Below are positions 1-5,586 of a stretch of 9,333 nt of DNA, piece by piece. The DNA is taken from NCBI GenBank assembly GCA_045543215.1, contig JAZQMD010000151.1, positions 1 to 9,333 of the forward strand, given 5' to 3'. The notes under the pieces are model-generated. The model was given only the letters and a program-made list of their open reading frames with translations. It ran no database searches and was not told where the DNA came from. How positions within the stretch are numbered: the first letter of the stretch is position 1; each line of letters opens with the position of its first letter. This DNA comes from DXYV01 sp045543215. Its GTDB lineage: Bacteria > Bacillota > Clostridia > Oscillospirales > Oscillospiraceae. The translations under genes and the position numbers were made by a program.

Positions 1-134
1 AGCGTTTCAAGCGTAGTTGCGCCAAGTCCGGCGTGCTGGCTGAGGTCCGCAAGCGGGAGTATTATGACAGTCCCAGCGTCAAGCGCCGCAAGAAGAGTGA
101 GGCAGCCCGCAAGAACAAGAAGAAATTTTACTAA
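1..134 (+). CDS. rpsU: 30S ribosomal protein S21 (bS21), 3' end only
   Basis: This is the C-terminal part of the small ribosomal protein bS21, which sits on the 30S platform near the 3' end of 16S rRNA and helps translation initiation. The frame that ends at TAA 132-134 reads RFKRSCAKSGVLAEVRKREY and then a Lys/Arg-rich tail ending KKKFY, which is the classic S21 pattern. About 43 codons are present; the usual length is 55-70 residues, so only the first 12 or so residues lie before the window. A terminator follows within 15 nt, so it is the last gene of its transcript. Identity is very secure; only the start is missing. Confidence 0.95.
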   Translation, partial: RFKRSCAKSGVLAEVRKREYYDSPSVKRRKKSEAARKNKKKFY

Positions 135-146
135 GGAATGATCGAA

Positions 147-179
147 GGTCGGACGGCATGTGCCCGTCGGCCTTTTGTT
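147..179 (+). terminator. Rho-independent terminator of rpsU
   Basis: The left arm GGTCGGACGG (147-156) pairs with CCGTCGGCC (164-172). This gives nine pairs, counting one G-T wobble and with one bulged G, around a short loop, followed by TTTTGTT. It lies 13 nt after the rpsU stop. The reverse orientation has no T tract, so it should mainly serve rpsU and not the convergent gene. Confidence 0.75.
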
Positions 180-189
180 ATTGGTGTGC

Positions 190-966
190 CTAACCTCCCA
201 GAAGTCGGGGCAGAATATCCTCCACCTCAGGGAAGGTGAGGAAGATATTCTTAATACCCAGATCTCGGGCCAGGGAGAGTTTGCGCAGCATGGAACCGGA
301 ATCATCAAAGAGGATGAAGTGGGCGGAGCCCTGTTCCATGTAGGTGAAATAGTGGGTGCATAGGCTGCTGTCGAAAAAGATAGCGGGAGAAAAGCGGCGC
401 ACCCGTTCGGCAAGTTCTCCGGGTTCCAAAGGGCGACCACAGTCTGTACCGGCAGGGAGCAGGAATTCTTGGGCCGTACGCTGGGCGGCAAGGGCGACCC
501 GGTCGATCCCATACTGATTAATTGCTCCTTTCAAGCGGCTCTCCAGGGAGCCGCTTGAAATGGCTGTGGGAATAAGCGCCGTTGTGTACTCTCCCATCCC
601 GGTGCACCCCTCAGTGCTATATAGTTGCCATCCCCTCTGAAAGGCCAGCGCCCCGAGTTGGGCGGCGGTTTTTTCCAAAAAGGGACTGGGAGGACCGTCA
701 AAGTCGCAAAGGATACCATTAAATTTCCGGGCTGTGCACTCCCGGATTATTGCCCGGCACAACTGAGCTGGATCCCCCCGGCCATCAAAGTCGTGGTTGT
801 TGAGTACCATGAGTCCACCTTGTAGAGAGGGGGGAATGTCCGCCCGGTATAGTCGTCCCCCCGGACCAATCCGGTAGGCCATATGGGCCACTGGCACGCC
901 GAAGGTGGTGGCTTGTTGAAAGTTTGCCGGAGGGGTGATGAGGATGATCTGCAGTGACGTTGACAT
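190..966 (-). CDS. Hypothetical protein, possible glycoside hydrolase 18-like TIM barrel
   Basis: A 258-residue protein of unknown function. I see no signal peptide, membrane segment or Cys motif. Alternating beta-like and helical stretches suggest an alpha/beta barrel. The segment FNGILCDFDGPPSPFL (82-97) followed by a helix and WQLYSTEG resembles the beta-4 strand region of GH18-type barrels (consensus DxxDxDxE), and LGIKNIFLTFPEVEDIL near the C-terminus looks like a last strand and helix. If so, the catalytic Glu is replaced (D88-F-D90-G), so it may be a non-catalytic or divergent member. The start ATG (964-966) has an AGGGGGA-like ribosome site (about 975-982). It is convergent with rpsU and divergent from yqeG, so it is probably transcribed alone. 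It carries a perfect 13-bp inverted repeat inside the coding sequence. That it is a real gene is likely; the fold is a guess. Confidence 0.7.
   Translation of the reverse strand: MSTSLQIILITPPANFQQATTFGVPVAHMAYRIGPGGRLYRADIPPSLQGGLMVLNNHDFDGRGDPAQLCRAIIRECTARKFNGILCDFDGPPSPFLEKTAAQLGALAFQRGWQLYSTEGCTGMGEYTTALIPTAISSGSLESRLKGAINQYGIDRVALAAQRTAQEFLLPAGTDCGRPLEPGELAERVRRFSPAIFFDSSLCTHYFTYMEQGSAHFILFDDSGSMLRKLSLARDLGIKNIFLTFPEVEDILPRLLGG
529..560. repeat. Perfect 13-bp inverted repeat inside a coding sequence
   Basis: TTTCAAGCGGCTC (529-541) and its exact complement GAGCCGCTTGAAA (548-560) flank a 6-nt loop. It falls inside the minus-strand hypothetical gene, where it encodes ISSGSLESRLK. An arm this long and perfect is unusual in coding DNA. 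Confidence 0.7.
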
Positions 967-979
967 GTGTCGTTCCCCC

Positions 980-1008
980 TTGCCTGTTTTTGGTAGCTGT
1001 GATAAAAT
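980..1008 (+). promoter_or_regulatory. Sigma-A promoter for the yqeG operon (extended -10)
   Basis: TTGCCT (980-985), a 17-bp spacer, and TAAAAT (1003-1008) preceded by TGA (1000-1002), which is an extended -10. Transcription would start near 1015. This makes an ATG-like start at 1009 impossible for this transcript and supports the yqeG start at 1066. The element lies in the short divergent gap with the minus-strand gene at 190-966. Confidence 0.7.
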
Positions 1009-1055
1009 ATGATTAATTTATCTTATATCCTAATTGAATGGGATAGAACCAGTTT

Positions 1056-1060
1056 GGAGG
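1056..1060 (+). promoter_or_regulatory. Ribosome binding site that decides the yqeG start
   Basis: GGAGG lies 5 nt before the ATG at 1066. The upstream in-frame start at 1009 has no such site and overlaps the predicted transcription start, so 1066 is preferred. Confidence 0.7.
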
Positions 1061-1065
1061 AAGCC

Positions 1066-1569
1066 ATGTCCTTTTCCCTGATCCCGACTCACGTGTGCCG
1101 AAATATCCACGACATTCCCTGGGCCGATTTGGCCCGAGAGGGGGTACGCCTTGTGTTAGCCGACTTGGACAACACCCTTATCCCATATTCTGCTTCTGCT
1201 CCAACCGATGAGGTGCGTAAATGGAAGGAGGAGCTGGAGAGGATGGGATTCACTTTGTTTATCCTTTCCAATAGTCGAAAAAGCCGGCGTTGTCCAGACT
1301 TCTGCACCCATTTGGGGGTTCCCTATCAGCGCCGGGCTGGCAAACCAGGGACAGGGGGATTTCGCAGGGCCATGGAGGAGCAAGGTGTGACCCCGGATCA
1401 AACAATCATGGTGGGGGATCAGCTGTTTACCGACTGCTTGGGTGCAAATCGGGCGGGGATACGGGTCTATCTGGTGCGTCCCATAAAATTTGGAAATCCT
1501 CTGCGAGTGCTGCGCTACGCGGTGGAACTGCCCTTCCGGGCTATTGCGAAGAGGAGGGATCGCGTATGA
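1066..1569 (+). CDS. yqeG: YqeG family HAD IIIA-type phosphatase
   Basis: A 167-residue cytoplasmic phosphatase of the HAD superfamily; Bacillus YqeG is of nearly the same length (about 170), and its physiological substrate is not settled. All four HAD motifs are visible: DLDNT with nucleophile D33 and acid/base D35, SNS (68-70), the motif III lysine in GKPGTGGF (K93), and VGDQLFTD (116-123) with the Mg-binding acidic residues. It is the first gene after a clear promoter. Its TGA overlaps the ATG of the next gene (ATGA at 1566-1569), so the two are translationally coupled. The frame stays open upstream to 1009, but the ribosome site points to 1066. Family assignment is firm; the biological role is not. 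Confidence 0.92.
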   Translation: MSFSLIPTHVCRNIHDIPWADLAREGVRLVLADLDNTLIPYSASAPTDEVRKWKEELERMGFTLFILSNSRKSRRCPDFCTHLGVPYQRRAGKPGTGGFRRAMEEQGVTPDQTIMVGDQLFTDCLGANRAGIRVYLVRPIKFGNPLRVLRYAVELPFRAIAKRRDRV

Positions 1570-2423
1570 GCGCGCGGTTTGGACCTGCGGGTAATGCAGA
1601 CTCTTTCTCTAAGGTAAGCAGATCGTCAGTGGACGCACCCCGGTGGCTGGCATCTCTGGGCTTGGACTGCTATGAGTACCAATGTGGTAAGGGGGTCAAT
1701 GTGCGGGAGGAAACAGCCAGAGCGCTGGGGGCTCAGAGCGTGGAACATGGAATTCAGCTGTCCCTACATGCGCCTTACTTTATCAACTTGGCAAACCCAG
1801 ATCCGGAGTCGCTGAAAAAAACCATCGGTTATATCCTCTCAGCATGTCAGGCGGCTGATTGGATGGGTGCCGGACGGGTGGTTATCCATTCCGGTGCCCT
1901 TATGAAGCGTACCCGGTCAGAGGCCCTTGAAATTGCTCTGAAGGCTTTGCCTGAGGTGATACGGGCTTGTGACGGGGAGGGCTTTGGGCACATTGCTCTG
2001 TGTCCTGAAACCATGGGTAAGATTAACCAGCTAGGTGATCTGGATGAGGTGCTGGAGCTGTGTACCCTGGATGAGCGGTTGATCCCCTGTGTAGACTTTG
2101 GGCACCTTTATGCCCGTTCTTTGGGAATTCAGGAGGGAGAGGCGGCCTGTGAGGCCATGCTTGCCCGTATGGAGGAGGTTTTGGGTGAACAGCGTGCATC
2201 CGGTTTCCATAGCCATTTTTCCAAAATTGAATTTACCATCGGGGGAGGGGAAAGGTGCCACCGTACCTTTGCTGACAATGGGGGGTACGGACCCGATTGG
2301 CCTCCGTTAGCCGCTGCTGTGGCCAGTCGTGGCTGGAGTCCTACTTTTATCTGCGAATCGGCGGGAACCCAGGCAGAGGATGCGTTGGAGATGAAACGGG
2401 TCTACGAGGGAATGGGGAGATAA
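1566..2423 (+). CDS. Endonuclease IV (Nfo)-like TIM-barrel metalloprotein
   Basis: A 285-residue AP-endonuclease-family-2 / sugar isomerase-type TIM barrel. The family either cuts DNA at abasic sites (endonuclease IV) or isomerises sugars. The metal ligands of endonuclease IV appear in order with matching spacing: H68 in HAPYFINLA, H108 in VIHSG, E148 in PETMGK, D177 and H180 in VDFGHLYA, H215 (or H217) in FHSHFSK, H232 in ERCHRTF, and E264 in ICES. E. coli Nfo uses 69, 109, 145, 179, 182, 216, 231 and 261. The ligand equivalent to Nfo D229 appears to be R230, so the third metal site may be altered. The start overlaps the yqeG stop and has GGAGGG (1553-1558) 7 nt upstream. The same frame stays open back to 1290, but that part lies over yqeG. 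The fold is secure; whether it acts on DNA is open. Confidence 0.88.
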   Translation: MSARFGPAGNADSFSKVSRSSVDAPRWLASLGLDCYEYQCGKGVNVREETARALGAQSVEHGIQLSLHAPYFINLANPDPESLKKTIGYILSACQAADWMGAGRVVIHSGALMKRTRSEALEIALKALPEVIRACDGEGFGHIALCPETMGKINQLGDLDEVLELCTLDERLIPCVDFGHLYARSLGIQEGEAACEAMLARMEEVLGEQRASGFHSHFSKIEFTIGGGERCHRTFADNGGYGPDWPPLAAAVASRGWSPTFICESAGTQAEDALEMKRVYEGMGR

Positions 2424-2499
2424 TGGAGTTAAAGAAAAGATTGGGCCTGTAAAGGAGTAAAATTTTCTGCGATTGAATGGCTATAAGCTGGGAAAGAAT

Positions 2500-2505
2500 A
2501 AGGAG
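2500..2505 (+). promoter_or_regulatory. Ribosome binding site that decides the aminopeptidase start
   Basis: AAGGAG ends 9 nt before the ATG at 2515. An alternative TTG at 2473 would have its nearest AAGGAG (2453-2458) 14 nt away, and the extra residues (MNGYKLGKNKEKTR) are not part of the family, so 2515 is preferred. Confidence 0.7.
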
Positions 2506-2514
2506 AAAACAAGA

Positions 2515-3588
2515 ATGGATCATTATCAGAAAATTGCCTCTCGGCTTGAGGAATTTGGATTGGATGCCATGCTCATCACCGGTGGGCACAATCTGCTTTA
2601 CGCCTCCGGCTTTGACTCCGGGGAGGACGGTATGACCTTGGTGACCAAGCAGGGGGCCTGGTATTTCACCGACTCACGCTATATCGAGGCCGCCCAGAAC
2701 ACCGTAACAGGCGCAACTGTGGAGATGATCGAGCCGGGGAAGGGATATTCCATCCTTCTTAATAAGGTAATACAAGCCAACCATCTGAAAAGGATAGGAT
2801 TTGAAGATGCGTCTATGACGGTGGCAGAGCATGTCCTCTACCAGGAGAAGCTCCGCTGTGAATTGGTTCCCGCCCAAAATGTTATTACCCCCCTACGTGC
2901 GGTGAAAGACCGTGGACAGTTGGAGATTATGATCGCTGCCCAGCGTATTGCGGAGAGAGCCTTAGATGAGGCCTTGGGTTATTTGAAGCCGGGTATGACT
3001 GAAACTGAAATTGCAGCCAGACTGGTATTTGACATGATGCGCTTTGGTGCGCGGAAGGTATCCTTCGATCCTATCGTGGCCTCTGGACCAAACAGTAGTA
3101 TGCCACATGCCATCCCATCGCAACGTAAACTCCGGGAAGGGGAGTTTGTTACCATGGATTTTGGATGTGTTTATGGTGGTTACTGCTCTGATATGACCCG
3201 TACGGTGGTAGTGGGCGGTCGACCCACCGACGAGATGCGTAAGGTATACGATACGGTGCTCCAGGCCCAGCTGGCAGGGATCGCCGTGGCCAGGGCTGGG
3301 GTGACCGGGAGGGAGATTGATGCCGCGGCCCGTGCAGTCATTGACGGCGCTGGCTATGGGGAATATTTTGGTCACTCCTTCGGTCATGGCGTAGGGATCG
3401 AAATCCATGAGGCTCCTAACGCATCCCCCATTAACAATAAGGCCATGCCCGCCGGTGCGGTAATTTCTGCTGAACCGGGTATCTACCTACCAGGAAAGTT
3501 CGGTGTGCGTATTGAGGACATGGTTTATCTTACCAAGGTTGGTTGTGAAAATCTGACAAAAGCACCCAAAGAGTTGATTTGTCTATGA
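2515..3588 (+). CDS. yqhT: Xaa-Pro aminopeptidase, M24B family (YqhT/PepP type)
   Basis: A 357-residue cytoplasmic metallopeptidase that removes N-terminal residues preceding proline. Residues 1-125 form the creatinase-like N domain (GGHNLLYASGF, then YFTDSRY). Residues 130-357 form the pita-bread catalytic domain. The five dinuclear metal ligands are present: D215 (MDFG), D226 (SDMTR), H291 (SFGHGVG), E320 (AEPGIY) and E334 (RIED). The substrate-site histidines H198 and H298 are also present. Length matches Bacillus YqhT (about 353), which also lies just upstream of efp. It follows the TIM-barrel gene after 91 nt with no terminator, so readthrough from the yqeG promoter is likely; efp then has its own promoter. 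Confidence 0.93.
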   Translation: MDHYQKIASRLEEFGLDAMLITGGHNLLYASGFDSGEDGMTLVTKQGAWYFTDSRYIEAAQNTVTGATVEMIEPGKGYSILLNKVIQANHLKRIGFEDASMTVAEHVLYQEKLRCELVPAQNVITPLRAVKDRGQLEIMIAAQRIAERALDEALGYLKPGMTETEIAARLVFDMMRFGARKVSFDPIVASGPNSSMPHAIPSQRKLREGEFVTMDFGCVYGGYCSDMTRTVVVGGRPTDEMRKVYDTVLQAQLAGIAVARAGVTGREIDAAARAVIDGAGYGEYFGHSFGHGVGIEIHEAPNASPINNKAMPAGAVISAEPGIYLPGKFGVRIEDMVYLTKVGCENLTKAPKELICL

Positions 3589-3594
3589 ATTTCC

Positions 3595-3623
3595 TTGCAA
3601 GCAGGAAAAAAATAGGGTATAAT
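3595..3623 (+). promoter_or_regulatory. Sigma-A promoter for efp
   Basis: TTGCAA (3595-3600), exactly 17 bp, then a perfect TATAAT (3618-3623). Transcription would start near 3630, giving a 5' leader of about 50 nt before efp. A 6-bp inverted repeat, TTTCCT (3590-3595) and AGGAAA (3603-3608), brackets the -35 hexamer. Confidence 0.78.
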
Positions 3624-3680
3624 ATTTTAAATTATTTTTCCACAGAAATTTAGAATACTGAATTTGAGAGGAAGATTCCA

Positions 3681-4244
3681 ATGATTACAGCAGGCGAGTT
3701 TCGCAACGGCGTTACCTTTGAAATGGATGGCAAGGTCATGCAGGTAGTGGAATTCCAGCATGTGAAACCGGGTAAGGGCGCGGCTTTCGTACGCACCAAA
3801 ATGAAGAATGTTATTACCGGAGCGGTGACTGAAACCTCCTTTAACCCTACCGCAAAATTTGAGGAGGCTTTTGTGGAGCGCAAGGAGATGGAGTATAGCT
3901 ACAACGACGGTGACTTGTACTACTTCATGGATCCTGAATCATATGAGTTGGTACCAATTGATGGTCATGTCTTGGGGGACAATTTTAAGTTTGTTAAGGA
4001 AAATATGTCTTGTAAAATCATGAGTTATAAGGGAAGCGTTTTTGGAGTTGAACCACCTAATTTCGTGGATTTAGAGGTGACCGAGACAGACCCTGGTTTT
4101 AAGGGAGACACCGCCACCAACGTTACCAAACCTGCAACCCTGGAGACTGGTGCGGAGATCAAAGTACCCTTGTTTATTAACCCGGGTGATAAGATCCGTA
4201 TTGACACCCGTACCGGTGAGTATATGGAGCGGTGCAAAGGCTAA
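3681..4244 (+). CDS. efp: Translation elongation factor P
   Basis: EF-P, 187 residues, the normal length (about 185). It binds between the P and E sites of stalled ribosomes and restores peptide bond formation at polyproline stretches. Domain I is the KOW-like N-terminal barrel with the tip loop HVKPGKGAAF (27-36), where K32 sits at the position that is modified in many bacteria. Domains II and III follow, with DNFKFVKENMSCKI and the C-terminal signature in VPLFINPGDKIRIDTRTGEY. A GAGGA ribosome site lies about 8 nt before the ATG. No modification enzyme gene (EpmA, EarP, YmfI type) is in the window. It is the first gene after its own promoter and shares the transcript with the gene at 4294. 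Confidence 0.97.
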   Translation: MITAGEFRNGVTFEMDGKVMQVVEFQHVKPGKGAAFVRTKMKNVITGAVTETSFNPTAKFEEAFVERKEMEYSYNDGDLYYFMDPESYELVPIDGHVLGDNFKFVKENMSCKIMSYKGSVFGVEPPNFVDLEVTETDPGFKGDTATNVTKPATLETGAEIKVPLFINPGDKIRIDTRTGEYMERCKG

Positions 4245-4293
4245 ACGGATTACGGGCTGCAGCGTGACAAGGGCAATTGAAAGGAGAAGAGCT

Positions 4294-4749
4294 ATGACGA
4301 TCAATGAAAAGATTTCCTATATCAAGGGCATGTTTGATGGCATGGGTCTAGACACTGAGAAGTCTAAGGAAGCCAAGATAATTGGTTCCATCCTGGAGGT
4401 GTTGGGGGAAATTGGAGTGACACTTGAGGACATTGACAGTAGCTTTGACGCAGTTGACGAGGAGATCAATGCTATGGCTGATAGTTTATCTGAATTGGAG
4501 GAGGCAGTCTTTGACGATGAGGACAATGACAGCGGATGCCGTTGTGATCTTGATGAAGACGATTTCTTCGAGGTAGACTGCCCCGGCTGTGGTGAACCGC
4601 TGTGTATTGACTCGGACGTGTTGGAGGAGGAGAATATCCAATGTCCCAGCTGTAATCAAAAATTTGTCCTAGACGTAAGTCACGACTGCAGTTGTGAAGG
4701 CCACGAGGAGGATCAATGCGGCTGTTGTTGCGATGAGCATAAGGATTGA
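4294..4749 (+). CDS. CD1247-type protein with zinc ribbon and Cys-rich tail
   Basis: A 151-residue acidic protein. Residues 1-72 are a helical N-terminal domain (EKISYIKGMFDGMGLD, then KIIGSILEVLGEIGVTLED) of the kind named after Clostridioides CD1247; function unknown. An acidic linker follows. A zinc ribbon has C96-P-G-C99 and C117-P-S-C120. The tail adds C132, C134, C142, C144, C145 and C146 with H130, H137 and H149, which could bind more metal. AAGGAG (4281-4286) lies 7 nt before the ATG. It follows efp by 49 nt and ends 11 nt before a strong terminator, so it is the last gene of the efp transcript. The open frame extends upstream to 4150, but that part overlaps efp and is not used. It is sometimes labelled a transcription regulator; nothing here shows a DNA-binding domain. 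Confidence 0.85.
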   Translation: MTINEKISYIKGMFDGMGLDTEKSKEAKIIGSILEVLGEIGVTLEDIDSSFDAVDEEINAMADSLSELEEAVFDDEDNDSGCRCDLDEDDFFEVDCPGCGEPLCIDSDVLEEENIQCPSCNQKFVLDVSHDCSCEGHEEDQCGCCCDEHKD

Positions 4750-4760
4750 TTGGGATCGAT

Positions 4761-4791
4761 CCCCCCGGACTAACGTCTGGGGGGCATTTTT
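4761..4791 (+). terminator. Rho-independent terminator of the efp operon
   Basis: CCCCCCGGAC (4761-4770) pairs with GTCTGGGGGG (4775-4784): ten pairs including one G-T wobble, loop TAAC, then CATTTTT. It starts 11 nt after the stop codon at 4749. Confidence 0.9.
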
Positions 4792-4794
4792 CCC

Positions 4795-4823
4795 TTGACA
4801 GGACAGGTAATTTCCTATATAAC
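4795..4823 (+). promoter_or_regulatory. Strong sigma-A promoter with no assigned gene
   Basis: A perfect TTGACA (4795-4800), 17 bp, then TATAAC (4818-4823). It begins 3 nt after the T tract of the preceding terminator, so a new transcript would start near 4830. No convincing gene follows for about 780 nt. The first stretch of the RNA can form a stem-loop (4835-4873). Confidence 0.65.
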
Positions 4824-5288
4824 ATAGGGTACTGGCACTGATAATTAATTTTAGAGAAGAGAGTCATCAGTGCGCTATGGACAAGGGAGTATACAGTAAG
4901 GAAAAATGAAGCATTATATAAGGTAGGGGCACCAAAGCGAAAGTCTCTGGAGCATTGGTGCTATTAATCAGGAGTTAAACTGGTTGGCAATAGACTACTT
5001 TAATTGTATTAAAAGTATGAAATACACCGAAATATTTTAGCGTCCCCCAAAAGAATTTGGAATTTGTCATAGTTAGTATTAGAGGAAAAATAGGTTTTGT
5101 TGCGTGGCTGGCTGATGTTTCCGTAAAGTATGTACTCCTCTCTCCGGTAGGGATTTTACCGGTGAGGGCAGCAGTAAAAAGAGAACTGTAATATGATATC
5201 ATTCTGATCATCTTTGTTTGGCGAGGAGGAGAGGCCGGATGTATCTGGCATCCTGGTGGAGCATGTGTAATATGGGATAGGTTTCTAC

Positions 5289-5317
5289 TTGAAAAGTAAG
5301 AAAGTTAATGTTAGAAT
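5289..5317 (+). promoter_or_regulatory. Extended -10 sigma-A promoter upstream of the bactofilin gene
   Basis: TTGAAA (5289-5294), 17 bp, then TAGAAT (5312-5317) preceded by TGT (5309-5311), which gives an extended -10. Each hexamer matches consensus at 5 of 6 bases. Transcription would start near 5324 and give a leader of about 290 nt before the bactofilin ATG. Confidence 0.68.
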
Positions 5318-5427
5318 AAGCTTAAATTCTGCTTTTCTTTAGGTTGACCAATTGATTTTGAGCCGAGAGTTGTTTACTTGTCTTCGTATAGAGGCTTGCT
5401 GAGGCTCTAATGGAGGAAGCTTAAAAG

Positions 5428-5586
5428 ATGTTTCTGAGATTGGTAGACTGTTGCCAGCGGGGAATACCCTTTTTTCCAAGCCGGAAGTGGAGAACGTGGA
5501 CATGGCTTCAGCGCAATCCAGGTTGGAAACTGAAAATTGCGCTGGGAGACTTATTTGGCTTTTTATCTCTATTATTGGCCAATTAA
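5428..5586 (+). CDS. Possible small protein, 52 residues, unrecognised
   Basis: An ORF from ATG 5428 to TAA 5584-5586, with GGAGG (5412-5416) 11 nt upstream and the bactofilin start 25 nt downstream. The predicted peptide begins MFLRLVDCCQRG, has a basic, Trp-rich middle (KWRTWTWLQRNPGWKLK, four Trp) and ends with a hydrophobic stretch, LGDLFGFLSLLLAN. That is the composition of a peptide that could attach to a membrane. It lies between a good promoter and the bactofilin gene. Against it: the overlapping frame 5403-5792 is also open, and a 9-bp inverted repeat (5509-5544) lies inside, so the conservation here may be for RNA. I recognise no family. Low confidence that it is translated. Confidence 0.2.
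   Translation: MFLRLVDCCQRGIPFFPSRKWRTWTWLQRNPGWKLKIALGDLFGFLSLLLAN

Noticed and set aside
1290..1565. N-terminal extension of the TIM-barrel ORF
   Set aside because: It overlaps yqeG in another frame; the ribosome site and the family's N-terminus place the start at 1566.
2423..2452. Nine-codon ORF (MELKKRLGL) overlapping the TIM-barrel stop
   Set aside because: Very short, and TAATG overlaps are common by chance; no further support.
2962..3408. Minus-strand ORF of 148 codons
   Set aside because: It is a shadow of the aminopeptidase gene, with no recognisable motif.
4472..4867. Minus-strand ORF of 131 codons
   Set aside because: It runs across the CD1247-type gene, its terminator and a promoter; composition is not protein-like.
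4877..4926. Two overlapping tiny ORFs (MDKGVYSKEK and MKHYIR)
   Set aside because: Weak ribosome sites and very short; most likely chance within the leader.
4975..5211. Minus-strand ORF of 78 codons in the gap
   Set aside because: No ribosome site of note, no family likeness, and it runs through a strong hairpin; not supported as a gene.
4824..5290. Known riboswitch, 6S RNA, T-box or tmRNA
   Set aside because: I compared with the core motifs I know (T-box AGGGTGGNACCGCG, the 6S closing stem, the tmRNA ends and common riboswitch cores) and saw no match.
5441..5480. Terminator at the run of T near 5470-5475
   Set aside because: The G/C stem before it (GGG with CCC) is only 3 bp, too weak for a terminator call.
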